64,000 nucleotides of DNA, from contig JADJVM010000008.1 in assembly GCA_016710595.1 (NCBI GenBank), positions 496,001 to 560,000 of the forward strand. Direction: 5' to 3'. This DNA is from Niastella sp. Lineage in GTDB: Bacteria; Bacteroidota; Bacteroidia; Chitinophagales; Chitinophagaceae. Position numbers and translations under genes: made by a program. The notes beneath the pieces are model-generated. The model searched no databases and had not been told where the DNA came from. It was given only the letters and a program-made list of their open reading frames with translations. This document shows, in pieces, positions 17,490-26,547 of this stretch; position 1 is the first letter of the stretch; each line of letters begins with the position of its first letter.

Positions 17490-18734
17490 ATGAGCGAGCC
17501 AGAATCTCATAAAAACCCTTACGCCCCCCTTTATTTACCGGAGTTCAGGAATTTTGTAATTGGGCGAGCCATTTTTATGATGGGACTGCGCATGACGGTT
17601 ACCATCCTGGGCTGGTGGATGTATGAACTTACCAATAGCAAGCTGGCGCTGGGTTTCCTGGGTTTATCAGAAGTAATCCCGGCATTATCACTCGCTTTAT
17701 ATGCCGGTCATTACATTGATCTGCATGAAAAAAGAAAAGTACTTTTAACGACCCTAATTCTATTTACACTATGCGTGGTTTTTTATTTTTTATTATCATT
17801 ACCACAAACCCAATTGAAATGGGGCCATTGGTCCGTAGCTGCAGGAATATGTTCTGTAGTTGCCCTGAGCGGTGCATTAAGAGCCTTTAGCGGCCCCTCT
17901 TTTGGCTCATTAATTTCACAAATTGTACCCCGTGAAATTTTACCGCAAGCCGCTTCTATCAGTTCGGCAAGTTGGCTCATAGCTTCTATCAGTGGACATG
18001 CGATCGGTGGATTTTTAATTGCCTTTGCAGGCATCAATAAATCTTTCTTAATTATTTTATGCATATTATACACCGGTATTTTTTTCTTAAGGAAAATAAG
18101 CCCTAAACCCATTTACGTAACTAAGGACGGCCGTACCTGGCAAAGTGTAAAAGAAGGCTTGCAATATGTTTTTAAAACCAAAGAGATTGCCGGCGCTATG
18201 ACACTTGATTTATTTGCTGTTTTATTTGGAGGGGCTGTTGCCCTGGTGCCGGTTTTTGCCAAAGATATTTTAAAAGTAGGTCCTATTGGTTTTGGCTGGT
18301 TAAATGCAGCTACTGATATTGGGTCTATCATTATGGTAACCATACTTACTATCTGGCCCATGAGAAACAGGCAGGGTAAAAAATTATTTTATGCCGCCTC
18401 GGGATTTGGGGTTTGTATTATCTTATTTGCGATATCCAATAATTTTTGGTTATCGTTTTTAGCATTGCTTGTGAGCGGATGTATGGATGGGGTAAGTGTA
18501 ATAGTACGCAGCACTATTTTACAACTAAAAGTACCAGACGAATTAAGGGGCAGGGTATTAAGTGTAAATAGTATGTTTATTAATTCATCAAATGAATTAG
18601 GTCAATTTGAAAGCGGTGTTGCTGCAAAAATTTTGGGTACTGTGCCTTCCGTTATTTTTGGAGGTTGTATGACGCTGGGCGTTACCATCATTACCTGGTT
18701 TAAAGCACCTGCATTAAGAAAAATGCAATATTGA
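17490..18734 (+). CDS. MFS transporter, EntS/MFS_3-like exporter
   Basis: 414 residues with about 12 transmembrane helices. Major facilitator features: LALGFLGLSEVIPALSLALYAGHYIDLHEKRKVLL (the loop 2-3 GxxxD..RR/K motif as GHYIDLHEKRK), a central cytoplasmic loop near 210, and DELRGRVLSVNSMFINSSNELGQFESG late in the protein, which is typical of MFS_3/enterobactin-exporter-like members. The substrate is unknown. It starts 5 nt after the deoxynucleoside kinase, so it belongs to the same operon. Its last base is next to the last base of the convergent minus-strand gene at 18735. Confidence 0.9.
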   Translation: MSEPESHKNPYAPLYLPEFRNFVIGRAIFMMGLRMTVTILGWWMYELTNSKLALGFLGLSEVIPALSLALYAGHYIDLHEKRKVLLTTLILFTLCVVFYFLLSLPQTQLKWGHWSVAAGICSVVALSGALRAFSGPSFGSLISQIVPREILPQAASISSASWLIASISGHAIGGFLIAFAGINKSFLIILCILYTGIFFLRKISPKPIYVTKDGRTWQSVKEGLQYVFKTKEIAGAMTLDLFAVLFGGAVALVPVFAKDILKVGPIGFGWLNAATDIGSIIMVTILTIWPMRNRQGKKLFYAASGFGVCIILFAISNNFWLSFLALLVSGCMDGVSVIVRSTILQLKVPDELRGRVLSVNSMFINSSNELGQFESGVAAKILGTVPSVIFGGCMTLGVTIITWFKAPALRKMQY

Positions 18735-20075
18735 TCAATAAGTGATAATGATCTCTGCAGGTTTACGTATTTTTATTTTTTGCCAACCCGGTGCCCTTTC
18801 TAAAAGCCTTATGGCAGCAGCATTGCAGGCAGTACAATAAGATCTAAGCACTTTAATTCTGAGTGCATTCCCATTTTCATCTGTATCAAAATGCAATATG
18901 GTCTTATTTGTTTTTTTATTAAAATCTGCTTGTGCGCTCAGCTTCATGCTATCTTTTATGTAGGTATTGTAGCTTTCTAAATTACCTGTAAAAACCACAT
19001 TATTTAACAATACTGCACGGGGCTTTATTTCATTTATCATTTGCGAGGAAACTGACCGGGTACTTACCTCATTCTTTTTTCTTTTAGCGGCATTTGCAGT
19101 AACTACTACTTCACTCAATGCCTCATCCTGCCTTTGCAGAATGATATCATTATTTACATTCTTTGCATTCAAATCCTTTAAAGCAGTAGTGTAACCCAAT
19201 GCTGAAACTTTTACCTGTGTTGTAGAATCCGGAATAGCATATACAAACTTTCCCTGTGCATCTGTTTGTACACCTGTTTTATTTTTATCATTTATGATGA
19301 TAGCATTGGCAACCGGTTTTCCTTGTTGATCTATTACATTTCCTTTAATAAAATTGGCGGCATTTACGCCTACTACATTCCCTTCTGCACTTCTACCTAC
19401 AGGTATTGTTTTTTTAAGATAAGGTTTTTCTTCACTGGTAACCTGGCCAGCATCTTCTGCCTTTTCAATGCTTTTTTCTGCCATCACATCTTTATGCGTT
19501 TCTGTGACAGACCCTACTGCATCGTCATTTATTTTTTTATCATTAGCAATAACGGGCTTTAAGTTGTTTGTATTTTTTCCCTCAGAATGTGCAGAGTTTT
19601 TAACAATCGCTTTTTGTATTTCTGGCTTTTGTTCAACTACTGTGTGCACCGGGCTCATTACTTTATCAATGACTGAATCAATTGAATTTTCCGGCGCATT
19701 TAAATTTTCCTTTTGTACTGATGCCAATGGCGTGCTACCCAAACCTGTTTCATATTTTTGCTGATATAAATACCAACCAATGCCTGTCAGAATAATAAAT
19801 ACAGCGGCTACGCCGGCAATCCTTGTAAATGATTCTCTCTTAAACCAAACTATTTTAGTTTTACTTTTACTATTATTAATTTTGATTTGTAAATTTTCAA
19901 CATCCTCAACGCTCTTATCCGTATGCCGATACCCATCCATTGCATCTTGCAAAAACGGATCTTCCAGCGCTTGCATTTCAAGCGAATGCATTTCGGCAGC
20001 AGGCATTTCTCCCCGATGATAACGATCAAAATCTGCAGCCGTCCATTCTTTTATATTTTTATCCTGATCTTGCAT
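18735..20075 (-). CDS. Anti-sigma-like membrane protein with carboxypeptidase-regulatory and TonB-C-like domains
   Basis: 446 residues and an unusual domain order. Residues 1-70 form a cytoplasmic helical segment (WTAADFDRYHRGEMPAAEMH...LEDPFLQDAMDGY) common to proteins partnered with ECF sigma factors in Bacteroidota. A transmembrane helix spans about 84-106. A low-complexity periplasmic stretch covers about 107-235. A CarboxypepD_reg-like Ig domain (KGNVIDQQGKPVANAIIIND) covers about 240-320. It is followed by EALSEVVVTAN, a TonB-box/plug-like string familiar from SusC N-termini. The C-terminus (about 365-446, with YCTACNAAAIRLLERAPGW) looks like a TonB C-terminal domain. Its start codon overlaps the stop of the sigma factor (TAATG), so the pair is coupled. 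Confidence 0.75.
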   Translation of the reverse strand: MQDQDKNIKEWTAADFDRYHRGEMPAAEMHSLEMQALEDPFLQDAMDGYRHTDKSVEDVENLQIKINNSKSKTKIVWFKRESFTRIAGVAAVFIILTGIGWYLYQQKYETGLGSTPLASVQKENLNAPENSIDSVIDKVMSPVHTVVEQKPEIQKAIVKNSAHSEGKNTNNLKPVIANDKKINDDAVGSVTETHKDVMAEKSIEKAEDAGQVTSEEKPYLKKTIPVGRSAEGNVVGVNAANFIKGNVIDQQGKPVANAIIINDKNKTGVQTDAQGKFVYAIPDSTTQVKVSALGYTTALKDLNAKNVNNDIILQRQDEALSEVVVTANAAKRKKNEVSTRSVSSQMINEIKPRAVLLNNVVFTGNLESYNTYIKDSMKLSAQADFNKKTNKTILHFDTDENGNALRIKVLRSYCTACNAAAIRLLERAPGWQKIKIRKPAEIIITY

Positions 20076-20653
20076 TAACTCAATTGCATTTGTTTATCCA
20101 TACAATTTTTAAGGTTCCGCCTCCCGTTTTGAATCAGGCTACGTACCTGTTTCCATTCAATACCCGTAATTTCCACTATTTCATTATAACATTTATTGTT
20201 TAAATAAAAGAGTTCAACAGTCCTTTTTTGCTCCATACCCAGGTTATCTAAACAAAATTGCATGTATTTAAAAGTATCTTCATTCGTGAACTCGCCATTC
20301 AGATGCACAATTTCTTCGTTTTGCATAATGGAGATATCCACATCTGCTTTTCTAAATTTTTTATCCCGCCTTATTTGCATCAAACAGTGGTTTTTAGCCA
20401 ACTGGTACAACCAGGATTTAAAATAACTCACTTCGTATTTTATTAATTTAGATACCAGTTCTTCATAAATATTCATTACGGCATCCTTTGCCAGTTCTGT
20501 ATCTTCCAGGTATTTTAAGCAAACGCCATACACTAAATCAGTGTATCGTAAATACAAGGCTGATAACAGTTCTAAATCTGATGACGTTTTATACGCACTC
20601 ACCAGTTCTTCATCAGTTTGGTTACTATATTTCTTGCTTTTAATAAATGGCAC
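20075..20653 (-). CDS. ECF RNA polymerase sigma factor
   Basis: 192 residues with the two-domain layout of group IV sigma-70 factors: sigma-2 (about 15-85, LYLRYTDLVYGVCLKYL ... KYEVSYFKSWLYQLAKNHCLMQIRRDKK) and sigma-4 (about 125-185, MEQKRTVELFYLNNKCYNEI ... GIEWKQVRSLIQNGRRNLK). A short acidic linker of about 25 residues lies between. It probably directs transcription of its own operon and of envelope genes, with the next gene as its regulator. A TAATTTTG -7 box sits 5-12 nt before the start codon, so the message may be nearly leaderless. Confidence 0.93.
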   Translation of the reverse strand: MPFIKSKKYSNQTDEELVSAYKTSSDLELLSALYLRYTDLVYGVCLKYLEDTELAKDAVMNIYEELVSKLIKYEVSYFKSWLYQLAKNHCLMQIRRDKKFRKADVDISIMQNEEIVHLNGEFTNEDTFKYMQFCLDNLGMEQKRTVELFYLNNKCYNEIVEITGIEWKQVRSLIQNGRRNLKNCMDKQMQLS

Positions 20654-20657
20654 CCAG

Positions 20658-20665
20658 CAAAATTA
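20658..20665 (-). promoter_or_regulatory. Bacteroidota -7 box before the ECF sigma gene
   Basis: The minus strand reads TAATTTTG, an exact TAnnTTTG match ending 5 nt before the sigma ATG at 20653. No clear -33 box was seen. If used, the 5' leader would be almost absent. Confidence 0.35.
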
Positions 20666-20688
20666 GTTAAATTAATATTGTGGTTTTA

Positions 20689-20706
20689 TTTCCCAAAAAT
20701 GGGAAA
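20689..20706. other. 7-bp inverted repeat between the sigma gene and the upstream gene
   Basis: TTTCCCA (20689-20695) and TGGGAAA (20700-20706) with an AAAA spacer. It lies 14-31 bp after the stop of the gene ending at 20720 and 24-48 bp upstream of the sigma -7 box. It could be a weak terminator for the former or an operator for the latter; the T-run expected of a terminator is poor. Confidence 0.35.
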
Positions 20707-20719
20707 AAGGTATGCTTGG

Positions 20720-21778
20720 TTATGGATTGGGCTTTCTTTCAAAAACCAATACTGCATTTTCGCTTAAACTGGCCTTACTCCTAAGTTCAAAACGTTGCTT
20801 ACCCGCTGTAACTACAATTAAAGCTGTATTGGGAGGGATGCTTCCGAGGTTCTCTGCATATAAAGTGATCTCGTGAATATTGGTATCCTTATCAAAGTCA
20901 ATATCTATATTGATGGGTTTATCAGATAATCGCTGATGACTCACCAATAATTTTTTATTATAAAAAACAGAAACGGTATCTCCATCAATTTCGCCGTTAT
21001 CATATATTTTTAAATTGATATGATCCACATCCAATGCAATGCGGCTTTGTTCCGTTTGCTTACGTTCTTTCATTTTTGTGGTAATAAGTTTATGGTCCGG
21101 TAATACAGGTGTAGGAACCGGCACTTTTTTTATAACAGTATCTGCTATTACCGGTTTTGGAGGAACTGGTTTAGGTTGTGGTTTTACTGGTGGCTTCGGT
21201 TTTACAACCGGCTTGGTTTGCGGCTTTACAGTTGACTTGGGTTTTACAACCGGTTTAGGTTTTACCACAGGTTTTGTAGGAATCGTTTTTTTCAATGGTG
21301 GCCTCACTGTTCTTTTGGTTTCTGGAAAACAAGGCGCCATATACACCGGCATTCTGTTGGGCAAGGTAGAAGCCCTGGTAAGTGTGAGGTAGGTTCCATC
21401 ATCAAACAAACTATTAAAAGAGGAGGTACTAACCCTGGCCCTTAATTTATTTGCAGGATCATCTTGTTCTTTCCACAATGTGAGATACATAAAAACGTGC
21501 GAACCGCTATTCTCAAAAAATTCTATACCTTTTAAATACCAGGTTTTGGTTGCGGCATCAAACCGGCCTTCAAATTTTGCTTTACAATGATCGGGAGGAT
21601 TGTTTAATTCATAATCGTAAGTATAACCGCAAATACGACCACCTCTTTGTTCGATATTCACTTGAAGGTGTTCGTTTTCCATACGTCCCTCCCATCTGCC
21701 TTTAATACTCTGTGATTTTGACTGCAGGGCAAATAAAAAACTTATCGTTGTAATAATTAATGGGTAAAGCCTGTTCAT
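20720..21778 (-). CDS. Secreted protein with Lys-Pro-Val repeat linker, function unknown
   Basis: 352 residues with a signal peptide (cleavage near LQSKSQS, residue 24). An N-terminal beta-rich domain (25-160, IKGRWEGRMENEHLQVNIEQ) resembles lipocalin-like or 'extracellular' domains of Bacteroidota. A repetitive linker at about 165-215 is made of TKPVVKPKP-type units. The C-terminal domain (about 245-352) has DGDTVSVFYNKKLLVSHQ and LYAENLGSIPPNTALIVV. The linker DNA (21175-21285) is itself repetitive. The Pro/Lys linker suggests it spans the cell wall or periplasm. It lies upstream of the ECF sigma gene in the same direction and may be a separate unit. Confidence 0.75.
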   Translation of the reverse strand: MNRLYPLIITTISFLFALQSKSQSIKGRWEGRMENEHLQVNIEQRGGRICGYTYDYELNNPPDHCKAKFEGRFDAATKTWYLKGIEFFENSGSHVFMYLTLWKEQDDPANKLRARVSTSSFNSLFDDGTYLTLTRASTLPNRMPVYMAPCFPETKRTVRPPLKKTIPTKPVVKPKPVVKPKSTVKPQTKPVVKPKPPVKPQPKPVPPKPVIADTVIKKVPVPTPVLPDHKLITTKMKERKQTEQSRIALDVDHINLKIYDNGEIDGDTVSVFYNKKLLVSHQRLSDKPINIDIDFDKDTNIHEITLYAENLGSIPPNTALIVVTAGKQRFELRSKASLSENAVLVFERKPNP

Positions 21779-21948
21779 TACATTAAAATTAACTGAAAAA
21801 CTTTTTCGAATATAATTTGCATGGTTTCTACAAAAAATTTAATAAAGTTTTAGCTATAAATGAGGCATATTGATAAAAAATTTCATTTTTGGCATGGAGT
21901 GTGAACCAGTTAATAATATCATTACTATAAAAATCAATATAAATCATC

Positions 21949-22161
21949 ATGAATAAAGTAATCATAAGTTTTACAGCAGGCATTATTATAGGCGTTTTAT
22001 TTGCTCCCAGCAAAGGAAAAAAAACAAGAAAGAAATTAAATAAATTGTGTGAAGCAGTAAAACATGATTGGAATTCTGCCACTTCATTTGTAGCCGGTAA
22101 AATAGATAAACTCAAAAAAGATAAGGAGCCCGAAGCTGAATTTATAATTGCTGAACTTTAA
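21949..22161 (+). CDS. YtxH-domain small membrane protein
   Basis: 70 residues: one N-terminal transmembrane helix with the YtxH/gas-vesicle-like signature IISFTAGIIIGVLFAPSKGK, followed by a basic amphipathic helix (KKTRKKLNKLCEAVKHDWNS) and an acidic tail. Family members are associated with stress response and envelope. No neighbour suggests a partner. The start is preceded by an AT-rich leader with no Shine-Dalgarno. Confidence 0.8.
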   Translation: MNKVIISFTAGIIIGVLFAPSKGKKTRKKLNKLCEAVKHDWNSATSFVAGKIDKLKKDKEPEAEFIIAEL

Positions 22162-22223
22162 TACCGGTAAAGCTGCTTTTTAAATATTATTTGTAACTTA
22201 CTTAGCTAAGTACAAATAAAATT

Positions 22224-23072
22224 TTGAAAGAGTTTATATCTTATTTTGAAACATTAGATCAGCATCCTGTTCAAAGGCTTGCCATATTGGTGGGTGGCCT
22301 ATTATTATTTTGGATTTTAGAAGGCGGCATACCCCTATTTAAACTCAGTTACAAAAAATCGAAATCAAAACATGCCGGCGTCAATTTTATTTTTACTATA
22401 ATTCATTTACTCATTCATACCTTTCTTGCCATACTAATTGTATTGCTGAGCGACTGGTGTTTAAAAAATGAGTTTGGATTGGTATATTGGTTTGATGCCG
22501 GCGTTTGGGGTACCATCATTATTTCATTTTTAGCACTTGATTTTTTTGGCGGATGGCTGGTACATATTACAGAGCATAAGGTTCCGGTGCTTTGGCGATT
22601 TCATGTAATACACCATAGCGATACCAACGTAGATGTTACTACGGGCTTACGACATCACCCGGGTGAAAGTTTACTTCGGGGTATTTTCTTTTTTTTGGGT
22701 ATTATGGTAAGTGGCGCACCCATGTATGCTGTTATGATCTTTCAAACGATACTGGTAATTTCCACCGCTTTTACTCATGCCAATATTAAACTCCCGGCAA
22801 TGCCAGACAGGATTATAAGCTGGATATTAGTATCGCCTAACATGCATAAAGTACATCACCACTGGAAACAGCCCTACACCGATAGGAATTATGGAGCTAT
22901 TTTATCTGTATGGGACCGCTTGCTTGGAACATTTGCAAAATTAGATCCCAAAGAAATTAAATATGGGATTGACCAATATTACCCGCAGGATAAAGATGAA
23001 GATGTAATGATGCTGATGCGCAATCCATTTATGAAGCAGGAGAAAATAAATAATACTACTGGTAAGGCGTAA
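22224..23072 (+). CDS. Sterol desaturase / fatty acid hydroxylase family protein
   Basis: Membrane di-iron oxygenase of the FA_hydroxylase family. 282 residues, several transmembrane helices in the first 110. The eight-His motif set is present: HITEHK (near 128), HVIHHSD (near 140), RHHPGE, and HKVHHHW (near 211). These bind the di-iron centre. Substrate class (sterol, carotenoid or acyl chain) is not readable. The start is a TTG at 22224: the frame is closed by a TAG at 22203 and has no ATG until well inside the protein. Its 3' end overlaps the convergent hydrolase by 17 bp. Confidence 0.9.
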   Translation: MKEFISYFETLDQHPVQRLAILVGGLLLFWILEGGIPLFKLSYKKSKSKHAGVNFIFTIIHLLIHTFLAILIVLLSDWCLKNEFGLVYWFDAGVWGTIIISFLALDFFGGWLVHITEHKVPVLWRFHVIHHSDTNVDVTTGLRHHPGESLLRGIFFFLGIMVSGAPMYAVMIFQTILVISTAFTHANIKLPAMPDRIISWILVSPNMHKVHHHWKQPYTDRNYGAILSVWDRLLGTFAKLDPKEIKYGIDQYYPQDKDEDVMMLMRNPFMKQEKINNTTGKA

Positions 23073-23706
23073 GTATTTCTTTTAAAATTGCATTTAAAGC
23101 TTCTGTATTTTCTAAAACAAGCAGGTGTTTGCCTTCCATTATGATATGGGTAGGATGCGTATTTTTTACAGGCAATACTTCATCCTCTTTACCGTGAATA
23201 TGTACATAAGGATTGGGTAATGTTTCATTATGCCAATTTAAAATTGCATTTACCGCCCAGGTAACAAAACGGGGATCCGTATCTTTTATCACCTGGCGGA
23301 TGAGTAATTTATTTTGAGGTTGTTCTGTAGTAAATATTCTTTTAGCGATGGATACATTTTTATACATAGCCGCAGGAATTAATTTATGCAATCCAAACCG
23401 GCCCGTCCATTTAAATAAGCCGGGTAGTTCATTTGCTAATGGTACCGATGATATTAAGATAGTGAGAAGTGGTTGAAATTTTTTTGATATTTCAGTTGCA
23501 ATCATACCGCCCATTGATACACCCAAAAGCATAAATGGTTCACTCTTATTTATATTTTTAGCTAGCCGCAAAGCATAAGATTCAAGTGTTTCCTCTTTAC
23601 CCGGAATTTCCCAATCAATATGTACCGCTTCAAACTGATGGGGTAGTTTTAAGTTTACAAAAACCCTTTTATCGGCGCCTAACCCGCTAAAAATATAAAT
23701 TTTCAC
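23056..23706 (-). CDS. Alpha/beta hydrolase
   Basis: 216 residues, cytoplasmic. The alpha/beta-hydrolase fold is clear: IFSGLGADKRVFVNLKLP at the N-terminus, the nucleophile elbow LLGVSMGGMIA (GxSxGG, Ser near residue 66), an acid in HGKEDEVLPV near 169-172, and the His in MEGKHLLVL near 190. Substrate is unknown; small size is typical of esterase/lipase-like members of Bacteroidota. It sits downstream of a Dpp/Opp permease on the same strand (50-bp gap). Confidence 0.85.
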   Translation of the reverse strand: MKIYIFSGLGADKRVFVNLKLPHQFEAVHIDWEIPGKEETLESYALRLAKNINKSEPFMLLGVSMGGMIATEISKKFQPLLTILISSVPLANELPGLFKWTGRFGLHKLIPAAMYKNVSIAKRIFTTEQPQNKLLIRQVIKDTDPRFVTWAVNAILNWHNETLPNPYVHIHGKEDEVLPVKNTHPTHIIMEGKHLLVLENTEALNAILKEILTPYQ

Positions 23707-23756
23707 ATCTTAAATTTACGAATAAATAAATGTAAAAATTTACTGCTTATCAATTT

Positions 23757-24809
23757 TTAGTTTGCAGCTTTAATGCGTGGATCTACTATCCTGTAAAACC
23801 AATCGGATAAAATATTTATCACAATAAAAATTAAGGCACTTAGTAAAACGGCCCCCATTACAACCGGGTAATCCAACTTCTCTAAGGCATCTACTGTTAC
23901 TTTACCTATTCCTTTCCATCCAAAAATATATTCTATAAAAAATGATCCTGCAAGCAGTTCGGCAAACCAGCCCGTAACCGCCGTAATTACAGGGTTTAAG
24001 GCATTTCGTAATGCATGAACAAATATTACACGGGTTTTGCTTAATCCTTTTGCGTATGCTGTTCTAATATAATCTTTACCCAACACATCCAGCATAGAAC
24101 TCCGGGTGAGTTGCGTAATAATGGCCAGTGGCCTGATTCCTAACGTAAATGCCGGGAGTATTAAATTTTGCAAATTCAAATATCGTTCGCCGGTAAGTTC
24201 ATCGGTTTCAAATAAGCTTCCTGTAATATGCAAACCGGTATAAGAATGTAATACGATTCCAAAAATATATGCAATTAAAATTGCCATAAAAAAAGAGGGT
24301 GCAGAAATGCCTGCAATGCTTGCAAATACAGCTGCTCCGTCTAACCAGGTGTCTTTTTTTATAGCTGCCAATATCCCCAATAAAATTCCAAAAAAACATG
24401 CAATCAGCATAGCTGTGCAGGCTAATACAATGGTACCGGGCAATGCCTCTGCCAGTACTTGTATGGTATCTTTCTTGGTTTGATAACTCTTTCTCAGGTA
24501 AGGAATTTTAAACCCCAATTTTGTGTGGCCGCCTACGAAAAACCCTTTTAATTCTTTGGTTTTAATTTCTGCTGCATTATGAATTCCAATTGGCGAAACA
24601 TCGTTCAGGTATAAAATTAATTGTTTCCATTTAGGCTTATCAAGGTTCAGGTCTTTGCGGATATTATCAATTGTTTTTTGATCTCCTGTTTGCCCCATCA
24701 CCAATCTTGCCGGGTCTCCCATGCCCTGAAACAACACAAATACCAACAGCATCACCCCAAAAAGAACCAATAATGAATAAAATATTTTTTTAATGAGCCA
24801 GCGCATCAA
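23757..24809 (-). CDS. ABC transporter permease, DppB/OppB family
   Basis: 350 residues, six transmembrane helices in the order typical of BPD_transp_1 permeases for peptides or nickel. The N-terminus WLIKKIFYSLLVLFGVMLLVFVLF and GDPARLVMGQ are characteristic of DppB/OppB. The EAA-loop region reads DYIRTAYAKGLSKTRVIFVHALRNALNP near residue 240. The C-terminus ends with DPRIK. The partner permease (DppC), ATPases and binding protein are not adjacent, which is common in Bacteroidota. It is 8 bp downstream of the DoxX-family gene. Confidence 0.92.
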   Translation of the reverse strand: MMRWLIKKIFYSLLVLFGVMLLVFVLFQGMGDPARLVMGQTGDQKTIDNIRKDLNLDKPKWKQLILYLNDVSPIGIHNAAEIKTKELKGFFVGGHTKLGFKIPYLRKSYQTKKDTIQVLAEALPGTIVLACTAMLIACFFGILLGILAAIKKDTWLDGAAVFASIAGISAPSFFMAILIAYIFGIVLHSYTGLHITGSLFETDELTGERYLNLQNLILPAFTLGIRPLAIITQLTRSSMLDVLGKDYIRTAYAKGLSKTRVIFVHALRNALNPVITAVTGWFAELLAGSFFIEYIFGWKGIGKVTVDALEKLDYPVVMGAVLLSALIFIVINILSDWFYRIVDPRIKAAN

Positions 24810-24817
24810 TATTAAAT

Positions 24818-25927
24818 TTAAAAATTCACATCTGCAATATCGGCTTTACCCCATTTCTGTTGTATAATGCTTCCCTTCATTTCATATAATGTAGGGGTAC
24901 TTCTTGCTGCTGTTTTAATGGCAGTAAAATCGCAGGTAAACACAATGGGATGTAAGCTACTATATCGTTGAGTTGTAGCTTCTCGCTGAGAAGTAACAAA
25001 ATATAATGGGATAGATTCCGAAAGTATCTTCCTGGCAATATCTATATCTGCATGGTAACCGGCTTTAATATCATCGGGATTGTTTACAAATAAAATAAAA
25101 TACCTTCCCGGCTGGCTCAATATGGCGTCTGTACTATCCGTTCCATCTGCTGTGCTGAGCATAAAATCATTTATCAAAGGAATATTATTTTTTCCTTTCT
25201 CTATCAATATTTGTTTACGATCTACAAATTCCCAACTGCTATCGGGGAGATCCGTCATTTTAAAATCTTTTTTTTCTCCATTTTTTTGATACATAAATGT
25301 ATAATCATATTTATCCGGTACCGCATCAGCCGGCATTTTTCTTAGTGCCAGGATATCATTACCCGGTTTAAAAGGGAGGCAATCTTTTATGGGTAAATGA
25401 TTGAGTACATACCATTGCAGTAATATGGTTGCTGCAATACAAAGGATTGCAATTGTTGCATTCATAAAGGGCTTGACCAGAGGATGAATATATTTTATAC
25501 CAATAATGAGTATGATGGTAAATAGTAAGAGTATAATATCCTTGGTGAATGTTTGTATTGGCGTAAGTGGGATACAATCTCCAAAACATCCACATGCCCT
25601 TATTTTGCCGCTGAACAATACATAGCTTGTGAGGAATGTAAAGAATAGCATCAGCAAAAATAAAATCCACACAGTAATTTTTTTATGCCAACCTAGTAAT
25701 AGCGCCACTCCTACCGCTACTTCTAAAGTAATCATGATAATAGAAAACGGAACCGCATAATCATTTAATCCCCGCATCATCGAAACCATAAACCCACCAT
25801 TGCCCCAGGCTTCAAAAAATTCCTGCATTTTATAAGCCAGGCCAAGCGGGTCAATTGCTTTTACCAATCCTGAAAAAATAAATAATGCCCCTGTGAGTAA
25901 CCTGATGATGTTTACGATTATTCTCAT
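24818..25927 (-). CDS. BT_3928-like DoxX-family membrane protein
   Basis: 369 residues. The N-terminal half has the DoxX/methylamine-utilisation-like four-helix domain (about 1-140), opening with IRLLTGALFIFSGLVKAIDPLGLAYKM and holding the motif ACGCFGDCIPL near residue 110. A C-terminal soluble domain (about 190-369) follows, with a thioredoxin-like pattern ending in STPTLYEMKGSIIQQKWGK. I recognise the arrangement as the Bacteroidota family known as BT_3928. It begins 4 bp after the DUF1599 gene, a known pairing. Function is unproven; a role in redox or thiol metabolism at the membrane is an inference from the Cys motif. Confidence 0.85.
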   Translation of the reverse strand: MRIIVNIIRLLTGALFIFSGLVKAIDPLGLAYKMQEFFEAWGNGGFMVSMMRGLNDYAVPFSIIMITLEVAVGVALLLGWHKKITVWILFLLMLFFTFLTSYVLFSGKIRACGCFGDCIPLTPIQTFTKDIILLLFTIILIIGIKYIHPLVKPFMNATIAILCIAATILLQWYVLNHLPIKDCLPFKPGNDILALRKMPADAVPDKYDYTFMYQKNGEKKDFKMTDLPDSSWEFVDRKQILIEKGKNNIPLINDFMLSTADGTDSTDAILSQPGRYFILFVNNPDDIKAGYHADIDIARKILSESIPLYFVTSQREATTQRYSSLHPIVFTCDFTAIKTAARSTPTLYEMKGSIIQQKWGKADIADVNF

Positions 25928-25931
25928 GCTT

Positions 25932-26480
25932 TTAGTTTTTATGAATGCCTTCTTCCATTAATATCAATGCGAAAACTGCATAATTAATAATGTCATAAAA
26001 GTTTGCGTCTATTCCTTCGCTTACCGTTGTTTTTCCTTCGTTTGCCAAAATTTGTTTGATCCTTAAAATTTTGGCAAGGCTTAGATCTACAAAACTTTGC
26101 TGACTCATCTCTCTCCAGGCCTCTCCATAGTCGTGGTTTTTAGCCTGCATCAATTGCTTAGCTTTGCGAAGTGTATGATCATATTTTTCTTTTACTTCAC
26201 CCACACTTAATACTTCGGGTTCTTCAGCATTTAATTCTAATTGAATAATACCAATTACCGCATAATTCAGGATCCCTCTAAATTCACTTTGAATATCGTC
26301 CTCTATTTTCTGTTCCTTTTTATCCTGTATGTTCCGTATCCTTTTGGCTTTAATATAAATTTGATCGGCTACAGAAATGGTACGGTACACACGCCACGAA
26401 GTTCCATAGTCTGCCGTTTTTTTTAAAAAGGTATCCCTGCAATTTTCAATTACCCGGTCATATTGTTCATTCGTTGTCAT
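25932..26480 (-). CDS. DUF1599 domain protein (two repeats)
   Basis: 182 residues, soluble. It consists of two homologous halves: the first with FLKKTADYGTSWRVYR and the second with LMQAKNHDYGEAWREMS, each followed by a helix ending in NYAVIGIIQLEL or NYAVFALILME. The DYGxxWR repeat is the DUF1599 signature. Function is not known to me. It is the first gene of an operon with the BT_3928-like gene and is divergent from folP. Confidence 0.9.
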   Translation of the reverse strand: MTTNEQYDRVIENCRDTFLKKTADYGTSWRVYRTISVADQIYIKAKRIRNIQDKKEQKIEDDIQSEFRGILNYAVIGIIQLELNAEEPEVLSVGEVKEKYDHTLRKAKQLMQAKNHDYGEAWREMSQQSFVDLSLAKILRIKQILANEGKTTVSEGIDANFYDIINYAVFALILMEEGIHKN

Positions 26481-26547
26481 ATACTAATTATCTACCTATA
26501 TTTATATTAATTTGTTAAACGGTTCAAAAATACAATTACTCAATCAC

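Noticed and set aside
21175..21285. Short DNA repeats that looked like a repeat array
   Set aside because: They encode the TKPVVKPKP linker of the protein at 20720-21778; they are coding repeats, not a CRISPR or satellite.
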